Of a stretch of DNA of 64,000 bases, positions 34,115 through 42,472 are shown piece by piece (within the stretch, counting starts at the first letter, position 1; every line of letters begins with the position of its first letter). The notes below the pieces were generated by a model. The model worked only from the letters and a program-made list of their open reading frames with translations. It made no database searches and was not told the origin of the DNA. This stretch comes from G963663315 sp965204925. GTDB taxonomy: Bacteria; Pseudomonadota; Gammaproteobacteria; Arenicellales; Poriferihabitantaceae. Where the stretch lies: positions 434,001-498,000 of the forward strand of contig OZ242021.1 in NCBI GenBank assembly GCA_965204925.1, read 5' to 3'. The position numbers were made by a program, and so were the translations under genes.

Positions 34115-34190
34115 GGTTAACCTCGTAACTGAATTGGAATTAAAGGAAAAGGTCCTGGAAATACCACCAGACAAAAATTTGCCTGCGGCT

Positions 34191-34199
34191 ATTATAGCA
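34191..34199 (-). promoter_or_regulatory. Extended -10 promoter for bioY
   Basis: On the minus strand TGCTATAAT (34191-34199) forms an extended -10 element in the 108-bp gap between phoH and bioY, giving a leader of about 70 nt. No good -35 is present, as is usual for extended -10 promoters. The leader contains GGTTAACC just before the ATG but no convincing BirA or riboswitch element. Confidence 0.5.
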
Positions 34200-34222
34200 C
34201 TGAAGTCTCCGGTCACACCGGA

Positions 34223-35266
34223 TTACTGTTTTTCCTCGTAAGCCTCCACGATGCGCTGCACCAGTGGATGACGAACGACGTCCCGGGGTTTGAAAAGAGT
34301 GAAACGGATTCCACGGATGCCGCCCAGCACATTCTGTGCATGTTTCAGTCCAGAGAGCTGCCCCCTGGGCAGATCAACCTGTGTGATGTCACCGGTGATG
34401 ATAGCCTTGGAACCGAACCCGATGCGGGTCAGAAACATTTTCATTTGCTCCGCAGTCGAATTTTGCGCCTCATCCAGGATGACGAACGAATCATTCAGTG
34501 TTCTGCCACGCATATAGGCAAGAGGAGCCAGTTCAATGGTACCGCGGGCAATGAGCTTGCCAACGCGGTCAAAACCCAGCATTTCATAGAGCGCATCGAA
34601 CAGCGGGCGCAGGTAGGGGTCGATTTTCTGCCCGATATCTCCGGGCAGGAAGCCGAGTTTCTCACCCGCTTCTACGGCCGGGCGCACGAGCAGTACCCTT
34701 TCGATCTCATTTTCCGCAAGCGCATGCACGGCACAGGCCACCGCCAGATACGTCTTGCCCGTTCCGGCCGGCCCGATCCCGAAACTGATATCGTTATCAC
34801 GAATGCTGCACAGATAAGCCTTTTGCCTGGGATTGCGGCCCCGGATCAAATTCTTTCTGAGTCGAATGATCACTTCATCCGCATGATCCAAAGAGATCTC
34901 GTCGGGCAAGTTGCGGTTCTTGTCGGTCACAGGCAGATCGGGGTTGGCGGTACCGGTTTCACGAGGATGGCTATCGACCAGCGCCAGATGCACATCAATG
35001 GCCGAAATGGATTCTTCCTTGCACTCAGTCATGGCGAACAGTTTCCTGAGCACGGACATGGCGCGCCGGGAATCGGAACGCACCCCTTCGACACTGAAGT
35101 TGTTGCTGCGGTTGATGATTCTGACATCAAGATGGTTTTCGATCTGCCGCAGGTGGCAGTTGAGTTGACCACAAACCGCCGACAAGCGATCATTTTCCGC
35201 AGGCAGGAGTTGGAAATGGATCGATTCAGTCGTCAAGTGGCTCAAGCGGAGATGATGACTGTTCAT
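34223..35266 (-). CDS. ybeZ: PhoH-like ATPase (YbeZ)
   Basis: Cytoplasmic P-loop ATPase of the PhoH family, thought to act with YbeY in RNA processing. The 347 residues have an N-terminal KH-like region ('RLSAVCGQLNCHLRQIENHLDVRI' region) and the ATPase with Walker A 'GIGPAGTGKTYLAV', 'GEKLGFLPGDIGQKIDPYLRPL' region and Walker B 'FVILDEAQNS'. The start overlaps the end of miaB by 41 bp, as in the common miaB-ybeZ-ybeY order. ybeY is not downstream; bioY stands there. Confidence 0.93.
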   Translation of the reverse strand: MNSHHLRLSHLTTESIHFQLLPAENDRLSAVCGQLNCHLRQIENHLDVRIINRSNNFSVEGVRSDSRRAMSVLRKLFAMTECKEESISAIDVHLALVDSHPRETGTANPDLPVTDKNRNLPDEISLDHADEVIIRLRKNLIRGRNPRQKAYLCSIRDNDISFGIGPAGTGKTYLAVACAVHALAENEIERVLLVRPAVEAGEKLGFLPGDIGQKIDPYLRPLFDALYEMLGFDRVGKLIARGTIELAPLAYMRGRTLNDSFVILDEAQNSTAEQMKMFLTRIGFGSKAIITGDITQVDLPRGQLSGLKHAQNVLGGIRGIRFTLFKPRDVVRHPLVQRIVEAYEEKQ

Positions 35267-36593
35267 GCGAGGACGACAAGACCCCGCGCAGCGAATTGGG
35301 CAACGCTTCGGTGATCTTTACCCGTGCAAAACTGCCGCATAATGAGCGGTCGCCGGGGAAATTGACCACCCGGTTATTTTCTGTACGCCCGGACAATTTT
35401 TCAGGATCTTTTTTCGATGGCCGTTCGACAAGAACAACCTGTTCGGAACCGACCATCGCCTGACTGAAACCGGCGGCATACTCGCTGATTTTTTTCTGTA
35501 AGGCGGCAAGCCTCGTTTTTTTAGTCTCGCTACCGATGTCATCGGCCAGTTCGGCAGCCGGAGTGCCCGGCCTCGGGCTATAGATAAAGCTGAAACTGTG
35601 GTCGAATCGTACCCGCTCGATGAGTTCCATCGTCTGTTCGAAGTCCTGATCCGATTCACCCGGAAATCCGACAATGAAATCGGAAGAAAGCGATATTCCC
35701 GGACACGCGGACTTCAGCTTCCCGACCCATTCAATGTACTGTCCTGCGCTATACCCCCGCTTCATCCGTTCCAGAATCCGGTCCGAGCCGCTCTGTACGG
35801 GCAAATGAACATGATTGACCAGTTCCGCAATGCAACGGTGCGCCTCAACCAGCTCATCGGTAAACTCGATCGGATGAGAGGTGGTATAACGAATCCGGTC
35901 GATACCGTCCACCGCCGCGACATAGTGCAACAATTCCGCGAATTCCATAATTTCACCGTCGTGAGTGAGGCCGCGATACCCATTGACATTCTGACCGAGC
36001 AGACAAACTTCACGCACCCCTTGCCCGGCCAGTCCGACCACCTCGGTAATAACATCATCAAAGGGGCGGCTGAACTCGGCGCCGCGGGTATAAGGCACGA
36101 CACAAAACGAACAATACTTGCTGCATCCCTCCATAATAGACACATAAGCCTTGACCCCGTCGACCCTCGGCGGCGGCAGACAGTCGAATTTTTCTATTTC
36201 GGGGAAGGAAATATCGACGGCGGGATGACGTCCGGCGATCACCCGATCCAGCATCAGGGGAAGCCGGTGCAGGGTTTGTGGACCAAACACGAGGTCCACA
36301 TAAGGCGCTCTTTGACGAATCATGTCCCCTTCCTGACTGGCGACGCAGCCGCCGACGCCGATCACGAGGTCCCTGTTCGCTTCCTTCATCCGCTTCCACC
36401 GGCCCAGCAACGAAAATACTTTCTCCTGCGCCTTCTCGCGCACCGAACAGGTATTCAGCAACAGCATGTCGGCACGCTCCGGATCATGCACCCGCTCATA
36501 GTGATGGCTGGAAGCAAGCAGGTCTGCCATGCGCGATGAATCATATTCATTCATCTGGCAGCCAAAAGTGCGGATAAAGAGTTTTTTGCCCAA
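35226..36593 (-). CDS. miaB: tRNA-2-methylthio-N6-dimethylallyladenosine synthase
   Basis: MiaB is the radical SAM methylthiotransferase completing ms2i6A37 in tRNA. The 455 residues show the UPF0004 domain (FGCQMNEYDS, 'LNTCSVREKAQEKV', 'GCVASQEG' with three cluster cysteines), the radical SAM motif 'GCSKYCSFCVVPYTRG', and a C-terminal TRAM domain (about 380-445). The start is TTG (MGKKLFIRTFGCQ), the only candidate at the right distance. Confidence 0.95.
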   Translation of the reverse strand: MGKKLFIRTFGCQMNEYDSSRMADLLASSHHYERVHDPERADMLLLNTCSVREKAQEKVFSLLGRWKRMKEANRDLVIGVGGCVASQEGDMIRQRAPYVDLVFGPQTLHRLPLMLDRVIAGRHPAVDISFPEIEKFDCLPPPRVDGVKAYVSIMEGCSKYCSFCVVPYTRGAEFSRPFDDVITEVVGLAGQGVREVCLLGQNVNGYRGLTHDGEIMEFAELLHYVAAVDGIDRIRYTTSHPIEFTDELVEAHRCIAELVNHVHLPVQSGSDRILERMKRGYSAGQYIEWVGKLKSACPGISLSSDFIVGFPGESDQDFEQTMELIERVRFDHSFSFIYSPRPGTPAAELADDIGSETKKTRLAALQKKISEYAAGFSQAMVGSEQVVLVERPSKKDPEKLSGRTENNRVVNFPGDRSLCGSFARVKITEALPNSLRGVLSSSHEQSSSPLEPLDD

Positions 36594-36634
36594 TCGGTCA
36601 GTGGAAATCAGTTCGTTACCAGGCGCAATGAGGA

Positions 36635-37291
36635 TCAGTCCGGCGAAGATGTGGACATCATTTCAACCTTTTCAATGATCACGGGGTCAAGCGGGACATC
36701 GCTATGCCCCCGCATCTTGCCCGTCGATACCCCGCCCATACTTCGCACGACATCCATACCGCTCACCACCCTCGCGAAAACAGCATAACCCCATCCCTGC
36801 CGGGTCTTTGCCGTGAAATCCAGGAAGGAATTATCGACCAGGTTGATGAAAAACTGCGAGGTGGCAGAATCGGGGTCTGGCGTTCTTGCCATGGACAGGG
36901 CGCCTGCCGTGTTTTTCAAACCATTGTCCGCCTCGTTGACAATCGGCGAGCGGGTCTTCTTCTGCTTCATATCCGGGGTGAAACCACCGCCCTGCAAAAC
37001 AAACCCGGGGATGATCCGGTGAAAGATCGTGCCGTCAAAGAAACCGCTTTGTACATACTCGATGAAATTCCCGACTGTAACAGGCGCCTCATCGGGATAA
37101 AGCTCAATTTCAATTTCTCCCATATTTGTAGTCATTTTTACCATGGTCTTGTCCCCGAACCCGGATGAATAAGACGGCGGGCCGGTCAAACCTGCCATGA
37201 ATACCAGTACGATCAGGCACACTGCGGCCTTGAGGCAAGGCTTGCTGAATCGCGGCAACGTGAATCGGTGACGGCTGTGAACGGTCTGCAT
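36635..37291 (-). CDS. Exported cyclophilin-type peptidyl-prolyl isomerase
   Basis: A 218-residue cis-trans prolyl isomerase like PpiA. Residues about 20-45 are a signal peptide or N-terminal membrane anchor ('AAVCLIVLVFMAGLTG'), so it acts in the periplasm. The cyclophilin domain shows 'GEIEIELYPDEAPVTVGNF', 'GTIFHRIIPGFVLQGG' with the catalytic Arg, 'ALSMARTPDPDSATSQFFINL' region and 'FARVVSGMDVV'. ATG at 37291 is used; a TTG two codons earlier overlaps the previous gene's stop. Confidence 0.94.
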   Translation of the reverse strand: MQTVHSRHRFTLPRFSKPCLKAAVCLIVLVFMAGLTGPPSYSSGFGDKTMVKMTTNMGEIEIELYPDEAPVTVGNFIEYVQSGFFDGTIFHRIIPGFVLQGGGFTPDMKQKKTRSPIVNEADNGLKNTAGALSMARTPDPDSATSQFFINLVDNSFLDFTAKTRQGWGYAVFARVVSGMDVVRSMGGVSTGKMRGHSDVPLDPVIIEKVEMMSTSSPD

Positions 37292-37293
37292 GA

Positions 37294-37755
37294 TCAATGG
37301 TCCCCAATCAGGTGGTGAATGAAGTCCCAGTGCCTTTTGTCGATCGGCGTAATCGACAGCCGGTTACCCCTTTGCAAAATTCGCATGTCGGACAATTCCG
37401 CGTGCTGGCGAAGCTGTCGCAACGTTATCGGCTCTTTCAGTTTTGATATGAATTTCACATCAACCATCAGCCATACCGGATTTTCCCGATCACTTTTCGG
37501 GTCATAATAGTGTTCTTCCGGGTCGAAGGCCGTGCAGTCGGGATAGGCTTCACTGACAATTTCCATCGTACCGACAATGCCCGGGACCTTGCAACTGGAA
37601 TGGTAGAAAAACGCCCGATCTCCGATCGCCATTTCATCACGGATAAAATTCCGTGCCTGGTAGTTCCTGATTCCATCCCACGGCTCGACCTGCACCCGCT
37701 CAAGGTCGTCAATCGAGAACGCTTCAGGTTCATTTTTCATTAACCAGTATTTCAT
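37294..37755 (-). CDS. EVE-domain protein
   Basis: A 153-residue protein consisting of one EVE domain (PUA-like fold): 'MKYWLMKNEPEAFSIDDL' at the start, 'WDGIRNYQARNFIRDEM', 'GDRAFFYHSSC' and 'PGIVGTMEIVSEAYPD'. EVE domains bind modified bases in DNA or RNA; a housekeeping role in RNA metabolism is likely but not established. It lies between fau and the cyclophilin gene, ending just before the latter. Confidence 0.92.
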   Translation of the reverse strand: MKYWLMKNEPEAFSIDDLERVQVEPWDGIRNYQARNFIRDEMAIGDRAFFYHSSCKVPGIVGTMEIVSEAYPDCTAFDPEEHYYDPKSDRENPVWLMVDVKFISKLKEPITLRQLRQHAELSDMRILQRGNRLSITPIDKRHWDFIHHLIGDH

Positions 37756-37778
37756 GTTTTTCGTGTCTCGCAGAATCC

Positions 37779-38408
37779 TCAAAAGGAATAGACCTGTTTA
37801 TCGGTAACTACAGTTGCCAACGGAATATCCCAGGATTCGGCATCGATTCGGTTTACTTTCTGCATCTCGTGGGCCACTCCGACAAGTTCGGGCCTGGCGG
37901 CATCGGCATTTGCGAGAAACCCGAACGTTCTGTCATAAAAACCTCCTCCCATGCCCAGACGATTCCCGCTTCGGTCAAACGCGACCAGCGGCAACAAAAC
38001 CAGATCGAGTTGGCGCGCCGTAAAGATCCGGGATTCCGTAATTACCGGCTCCCTGATCCCGAACCTGTTTTCCCTGAACCGGGCATGTTCGGTGATTTCT
38101 GCGAAAACCAGCGTACCACTGTCTCCCCGAACGATCGGCACGGTCGGTATTTTCGCATTTTCCCGGCACCATTGCATCGCTCTGGCGGGATCAATTTCAC
38201 CGTCATTGGCCATATACATGGCAATGATACGGGCAGAATGGAATGAAACGAGCGACAGTAACCGATCGAGCAACCCCGCAGACGCAACGCTTTGCCGAGC
38301 CGCCCCGACAGTCCTGCGTTTATTTCGCATTTCCTTTCTCAGGCGTGACTTCGCCTGCGCCGGGGGCGGGGGCGCCATTGCCCGCGCCCGGCCCTCATAA
38401 CCGAACAT
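37779..38408 (-). CDS. fau: 5-formyltetrahydrofolate cyclo-ligase
   Basis: Converts 5-formyl-THF to 5,10-methenyl-THF with ATP. The 209-residue protein has 'AKSRLRKEMRNKRR' (ATP-binding basic start), 'ARIIAMYMANDGEIDPARAM' and the loop 'PLVAFDRSGNRLGMGGGFYDRTFGF' region. The start MFGYEG is preferred because GGAG lies six bases upstream; an ATG ten codons downstream is the alternative. It lies immediately downstream of the 6S RNA, as in E. coli (ssrS-ygfA). Confidence 0.94.
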   Translation of the reverse strand: MFGYEGRARAMAPPPPAQAKSRLRKEMRNKRRTVGAARQSVASAGLLDRLLSLVSFHSARIIAMYMANDGEIDPARAMQWCRENAKIPTVPIVRGDSGTLVFAEITEHARFRENRFGIREPVITESRIFTARQLDLVLLPLVAFDRSGNRLGMGGGFYDRTFGFLANADAARPELVGVAHEMQKVNRIDAESWDIPLATVVTDKQVYSF

Positions 38409-38463
38409 CAGGAACTCCAACAGGACAACCGTTGTACCTGGCAAAGCAACCGGGTTTCAATGA

Positions 38464-38650
38464 GCATTACCCGCGTGTGCCGTCGTTCACTTTGCCTTGA
38501 ACCGGAAGATTCAAGTGGGTACGAAGAACAACTTCGGGAATCGCGCCAGCGTTGGCTGTGGTCATACTCGCCCATCGCTCATATTTGCACCCGGGGTATT
38601 ACATTAGGTTCCAAAGGATTCGGAGAACTCATCAAACACCGCAGGCAATG
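38464..38650 (-). ncRNA. ssrS: 6S RNA
   Basis: In the gap between zapA and fau, the exact place of 6S RNA in gammaproteobacteria. On the minus strand the ends can pair (CCTGCG-G-TGT near the 5' end with ACACGCGGG near the 3' end), and the conserved 3' element 'ACTTGAAtcttccGGTTCAAGG' is present (about 38490-38515). The length of about 187 nt suits the family (E. coli 184). 6S RNA mimics an open promoter and traps sigma70-RNA polymerase in stationary phase. Ends are estimated to within about 5-10 nt. Confidence 0.85.
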
Positions 38651-38734
38651 CCGGCGCCAAGTTTAACAGAGAATTGAAAAAACGCAACCCGGGTGCAACC
38701 AACCAGCGCCATGCGCGGGGTCTCGTCCGTGCCG

Positions 38735-39052
38735 TCAACGGTTGTTTTCCCCGAATTTGCTGACCACCCGTTCGACACGCTCGCACAGGGAGTCCAGATA
38801 CGTATTATCCGTATACCGGGCATCGATCGTTTTTTGCAGTTGCAGCAATTCGTGGCTGATATTCAACCCCGCCATGACAGCGCAGCGGTCCTGACCCATG
38901 ACCCGGCCTTTCCCGGCAATGGCGCGAATCTGCTTGTCCAGATAGGCGGCGGCCTCAAGCAACCCTTCGACTTCCGACTGGTCCGTGCATATCACCGTAA
39001 ATTCACGCTGCATAATGCTGATCCTGACACGCGGATTCTCATCGGGAATCAT
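38735..39052 (-). CDS. zapA: Cell division protein ZapA
   Basis: ZapA bundles FtsZ filaments at the division ring. The 105-residue protein has the globular N-terminal part ('VRISIMQREFTVICTDQSEVEGLLEAAAYLDKQIRAI' region) and a C-terminal coiled coil ('MAGLNISHELLQLQKTI' on). It overlaps the small coiled-coil gene upstream by 4 bp and precedes the 6S RNA gene. Confidence 0.93.
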   Translation of the reverse strand: MIPDENPRVRISIMQREFTVICTDQSEVEGLLEAAAYLDKQIRAIAGKGRVMGQDRCAVMAGLNISHELLQLQKTIDARYTDNTYLDSLCERVERVVSKFGENNR

Positions 39053-39249
39053 GACTGGATCGATTTCAGACGGACGATAATATGTTCCAGACGGTCCCGC
39101 GCTATTTTGCTTTTTTCCTGTAATGCGGCAAATTCGTTGCGCATCATTTGCTGATCCATTCTCAATATCTCATTTTCGCGGCTCATACTTTCGCACAATT
39201 CAAGTATGTCGGTGATACGCCGCTCCAGTTTCTGAATAGAATCTTCCAC
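39049..39249 (-). CDS. Small coiled-coil protein (TIGR02449/ZapB-like)
   Basis: A 66-residue, almost wholly coiled-coil protein ('IQKLERRITDILELCESM', 'ENEILRMDQQMMRNEFAALQ', 'ARDRLEHIIVRLKSI'). It belongs to the small family always found before zapA in many gammaproteobacteria and is often likened to ZapB, though the name is not proven. Start is GTG. It overlaps zapA by 4 bp and is divergent from ygfB. Confidence 0.85.
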   Translation of the reverse strand: MEDSIQKLERRITDILELCESMSRENEILRMDQQMMRNEFAALQEKSKIARDRLEHIIVRLKSIQS

Positions 39250-39306
39250 CAGCAGGTTCCCCGAATTTTGTTGTATACGTTGATCGACTACTCTTGGTAT
39301 TATCCA

Positions 39307-39861
39307 ATGACTGAAATGTCATTTCAACAGAAAATCTATCCGCAACTGGACCACAAGCTGAGGACGACCCCTTTCAACGGCGGCGCCCCGGAAGCGCATG
39401 GGTTGCTCACCGGCCTGGCCTGCAGGGGGGTAACTGTACAGGAACTCCGCGACAAACTGTATCTGTTTCGACTCGACAGTGATCAGGATTTCATGCTGTT
39501 GCAGGGACTATTCGAATGGATACTCGAGGGTTTGCAATCATCAACACTGCCCTACCGTCTTTTATTGCCCGATGATCATGCCAACCCGGTAATGAGGGTC
39601 GATGAAATCGCCAACTGGTGCGCTGGCTACACACAGGGTTTTTTCCACGATGGCGGCGCGTTTCCCGGGAGCGGTGAGAGCATTGACGAAATGCTGCGGG
39701 ACATCATGGATATGGGCGGACTGCATCTGCAACAAGCCGATCGCGAAGAGGCTGAAAAGTCAATTACCGAAATCGAAGAATATCTGCGCATTGGCGTGCA
39801 ACTGATATATGATGAAATCACAGGGGGCAATGAGGCCGCAGACAGCGCCGGCATACATTAA
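39307..39861 (+). CDS. ygfB: UPF0149 family protein YgfB
   Basis: A 184-residue protein of the YgfB/YecA family: 'GAPEAHGLLTGLACRG' near residue 25 and 'EIANWCAGYTQGFFHDGG' in the middle, ending in an acidic helical tail. E. coli ygfB heads the ygfB-pepP-ubiH-ubiI operon and the same order is present here. In Pseudomonas YgfB tunes AmpC and muropeptide-related transcription. The start is the ATG of MTEMSFQQK; the longer frame upstream is antisense to the zapB-like gene. Confidence 0.9.
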   Translation: MTEMSFQQKIYPQLDHKLRTTPFNGGAPEAHGLLTGLACRGVTVQELRDKLYLFRLDSDQDFMLLQGLFEWILEGLQSSTLPYRLLLPDDHANPVMRVDEIANWCAGYTQGFFHDGGAFPGSGESIDEMLRDIMDMGGLHLQQADREEAEKSITEIEEYLRIGVQLIYDEITGGNEAADSAGIH

Positions 39862-39893
39862 TTGATGGTACACAGACACGAATAGACACAGGC

Positions 39894-41198
39894 ATGAACC
39901 CGAAAATATTCGCTGACCGGCGAAAGGACCTGATCGCCATGATTGGAGACGGCATTGCCATCCTGCCGACGGCGCGCCACCAACCCCGCAATAACGATGT
40001 ACTGTTCCCGTTCAGGCCGGATAGCGATTTTTATTATCTTACCGGTTTCCGCGAGCCACAAGCGATCGCTGTGTTCGCGCCCGGGCGCAGAAACGGGGAG
40101 TTTCTGCTTTTTTGTCGCGAACGCGACGCCGACAAGGAACAATGGGACGGGTTACGGGCCGGCTTGCGCGGAGCGGTCGAACAATATGGCGCTGATCAGG
40201 CCTTCCCGATTGACCAGTTCAACGATCAGCTTCCCGTACTGCTTGATAATCGGGAAAAGATCTATGGCATGATCGGCCGCTATCCCGATCTCGATCACAA
40301 GCTGCTAAGCGCTACACAGGCCGTCAGGAACCGGCGCCACTCTGATGTCCATCCGCCCGCCGGATACATCGACCTGCGCAATATTCTGCATGAAATGCGG
40401 TTGATCAAAAACGGTGAAGAGATAAAACAGATGCGCACCGCCGCGAAACTCGCGGCAGCGGGACACATTCGCGCCATGAGGTATGCCGCGGCCGGCAAAA
40501 AAGAGTTTCAGGTACAGGCTGAACTGGAATGTGAATTTCGCCTCGGGGGCAGTGAATACCCGGCCTACCCGTCAATCGTGGCGGGAGGAAAGAACGCCTG
40601 TATCCTCCACTACATCGACAATAACTGTACACTGCGTGACGGCGACCTGCTCCTCATTGACGCTGGCGCCGAACTGGACTGTTATGCCTCGGACATTACC
40701 CGCACATTTCCTGTCAATGGCAAGTTCTCCGGCAAGCAAAAAGCGCTCTATGAAATTGTGCTCGCCTCCTGGAAAGCAGCCCTGGAACAGGTGCGCGCCC
40801 AATGCAGTGTGGACGATTATCATCAGGCTGCGGTGCGGGTATTGACCGAAGGTATGGTGGATATCGGATTGCTGAGAGGCGAAACCGGTGAGTTGATCGA
40901 GACCGGAGCCTACCACAGGTTTTACATGCACCGCACCGGACACTGGCTGGGTATGGATGTACATGATGTCGGCAACTACAAGATTGATGGTCAGTGGCGG
41001 TTACTGGAACCCGGTATGGTATTGACTGTCGAGCCCGGCCTTTATATTGCTCCCGCCGAAGATGTGGATTCGGGATGGCATAATATCGGCATCCGCATCG
41101 AGGATGATGTTCATGTGACCAGCCGCGAATGCGAGATCCTGACCGGGGATGCGCCCAGGGAAGCGGATGAAATTGAAGCGGTGATGGCAGGTCAATGA
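39894..41198 (+). CDS. pepP: Xaa-Pro aminopeptidase
   Basis: PepP removes N-terminal residues before proline. The 434 residues have an N-terminal creatinase-like domain ('FPFRPDSDFYYLTGFREPQA', about 35-55) and a C-terminal pita-bread metallopeptidase domain with the Mn ligands spread over 'LLIDAGAELDCYASDITRTFP', 'HRTGHWLGMDVHD', 'LTVEPGLY' and 'IGIRIEDDVHVT'. Its stop overlaps the ubiH start (ATGA). Confidence 0.96.
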   Translation: MNPKIFADRRKDLIAMIGDGIAILPTARHQPRNNDVLFPFRPDSDFYYLTGFREPQAIAVFAPGRRNGEFLLFCRERDADKEQWDGLRAGLRGAVEQYGADQAFPIDQFNDQLPVLLDNREKIYGMIGRYPDLDHKLLSATQAVRNRRHSDVHPPAGYIDLRNILHEMRLIKNGEEIKQMRTAAKLAAAGHIRAMRYAAAGKKEFQVQAELECEFRLGGSEYPAYPSIVAGGKNACILHYIDNNCTLRDGDLLLIDAGAELDCYASDITRTFPVNGKFSGKQKALYEIVLASWKAALEQVRAQCSVDDYHQAAVRVLTEGMVDIGLLRGETGELIETGAYHRFYMHRTGHWLGMDVHDVGNYKIDGQWRLLEPGMVLTVEPGLYIAPAEDVDSGWHNIGIRIEDDVHVTSRECEILTGDAPREADEIEAVMAGQ

Positions 41199-42472
41199 CG
41201 GCGGCCGGCACAATGGAGCCGTTTGATGTCGTGATCATTGGCGGAGGGCTGGTCGGGGCCAGTCTGGCCGTGGCGCTGAAATCCTCCGGGAAAAGCATAT
41301 TGCTGGTTGAAGCCGGTAGCGCAGGCCACAATGAACGGACTGGCTCCGACCAGCGTACTATTGCCCTGACCTATGGGTCGAAACTCGTTTTCAGCGCAAT
41401 GGGTGTATGGGAGAGTATCGCATCCCGCAAGGCCGAACCCATACAGGACATCCATGTCTCCGACCGCGGGCGCCCGGGACAAGTCCTGCTTTCCCACCGC
41501 CATGCGGGGACAGAGGCGCTGGGCTATGTCGTACCTGCCAATGTACTTGACCGAACGCTCTGGCGGGAACTACGCTCCATCTCCGCGCTGACGCTGTGTT
41601 GTCCGGGGCGTGTATCCGGGATCAATCCGGGCCCGCATCCAGCCTGGTGTACGGTAACCCTGGCCCTGCCTGAAACCACCCGACAGACCGCTGCAAGGCT
41701 GGTGGTCGTTGCAGATGGCGGCCAGTCCGGTATCGCCGGTCAGCTGGGATGCAAACCGCAACTGCGAGAATATCCCCAGTCCGCGATTCTCAGTATTGTT
41801 GATGTGGATCGGCCTCATCACGGACGCGCTTATGAGCGTTTTACCGGCGAGGGCCCCCTTGCGCTGCTGCCCTACTCCACCCGCGGAGTCCAGGGCAGCG
41901 AACGGCACAGGTACGCGGTCGTGTGGACTACCCGAAAAGCAAGCGTAGCGTCCAGATTGAACCTCGACGATATGGATTTTGTCGGGCAACTGCAAAAAAC
42001 ACTCGGCGACCGCGCCGGCCGCTTCAGCAATCCCGCCGCAAGGAACGTCTGCAAACTGAAACGGCTGCGGCTGCGCCAGCCGTCAACAGGGCGCGCCCTC
42101 ATTATCGGCAATGCGGCGCATACCGTTCATCCCGTCGCAGGACAGGGATTCAACCTCGGTTTGAGAGACGCCGCCGTTCTCGCGGAAACCATATATCACT
42201 GCCCGCGTCATGAACTGGGCAGCCGCGCCATGCTTGACAAATATGCCGCATCAAGAGCTTGTGATATACGAATGGTGGAACACTTCACCCATGGCCTCAT
42301 TACATTATTCACCGCCCGTTCCGCCAGTGTTCGTCTGGTCCGTAATCTGGGACTGGCCGTGGTCGGCAACCTGCCCCCGGCCAAACGGTTTTTGCTGAAA
42401 AGAACGATGGGCATGGCGGGGAGGCGAGGCCCGCTCACACTCGGACTGCCGCTTGACGGCCAACTGCCATGA
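41195..42472 (+). CDS. ubiH: 2-octaprenyl-6-methoxyphenol hydroxylase UbiH
   Basis: FAD monooxygenase of the aerobic ubiquinone pathway. The 425-residue protein shows the dinucleotide motif 'DVVIIGGGLVGASLAVAL' (about 10-27), a DG-type 'RLVVVADGGQSGI' motif and the second FAD block 'ALIIGNAAHTVHPVAGQGFNLGLRD'. Gene order ygfB-pepP-ubiH-ubiI supports UbiH over its paralogues. It overlaps pepP and the next gene by 4 bp each. Confidence 0.92.
   Translation: MTAAGTMEPFDVVIIGGGLVGASLAVALKSSGKSILLVEAGSAGHNERTGSDQRTIALTYGSKLVFSAMGVWESIASRKAEPIQDIHVSDRGRPGQVLLSHRHAGTEALGYVVPANVLDRTLWRELRSISALTLCCPGRVSGINPGPHPAWCTVTLALPETTRQTAARLVVVADGGQSGIAGQLGCKPQLREYPQSAILSIVDVDRPHHGRAYERFTGEGPLALLPYSTRGVQGSERHRYAVVWTTRKASVASRLNLDDMDFVGQLQKTLGDRAGRFSNPAARNVCKLKRLRLRQPSTGRALIIGNAAHTVHPVAGQGFNLGLRDAAVLAETIYHCPRHELGSRAMLDKYAASRACDIRMVEHFTHGLITLFTARSASVRLVRNLGLAVVGNLPPAKRFLLKRTMGMAGRRGPLTLGLPLDGQLP

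Noticed and set aside
38460..38735. Short open frames between fau and zapA
   Set aside because: None has family similarity or a ribosome site; the region is explained by 6S RNA on the minus strand.
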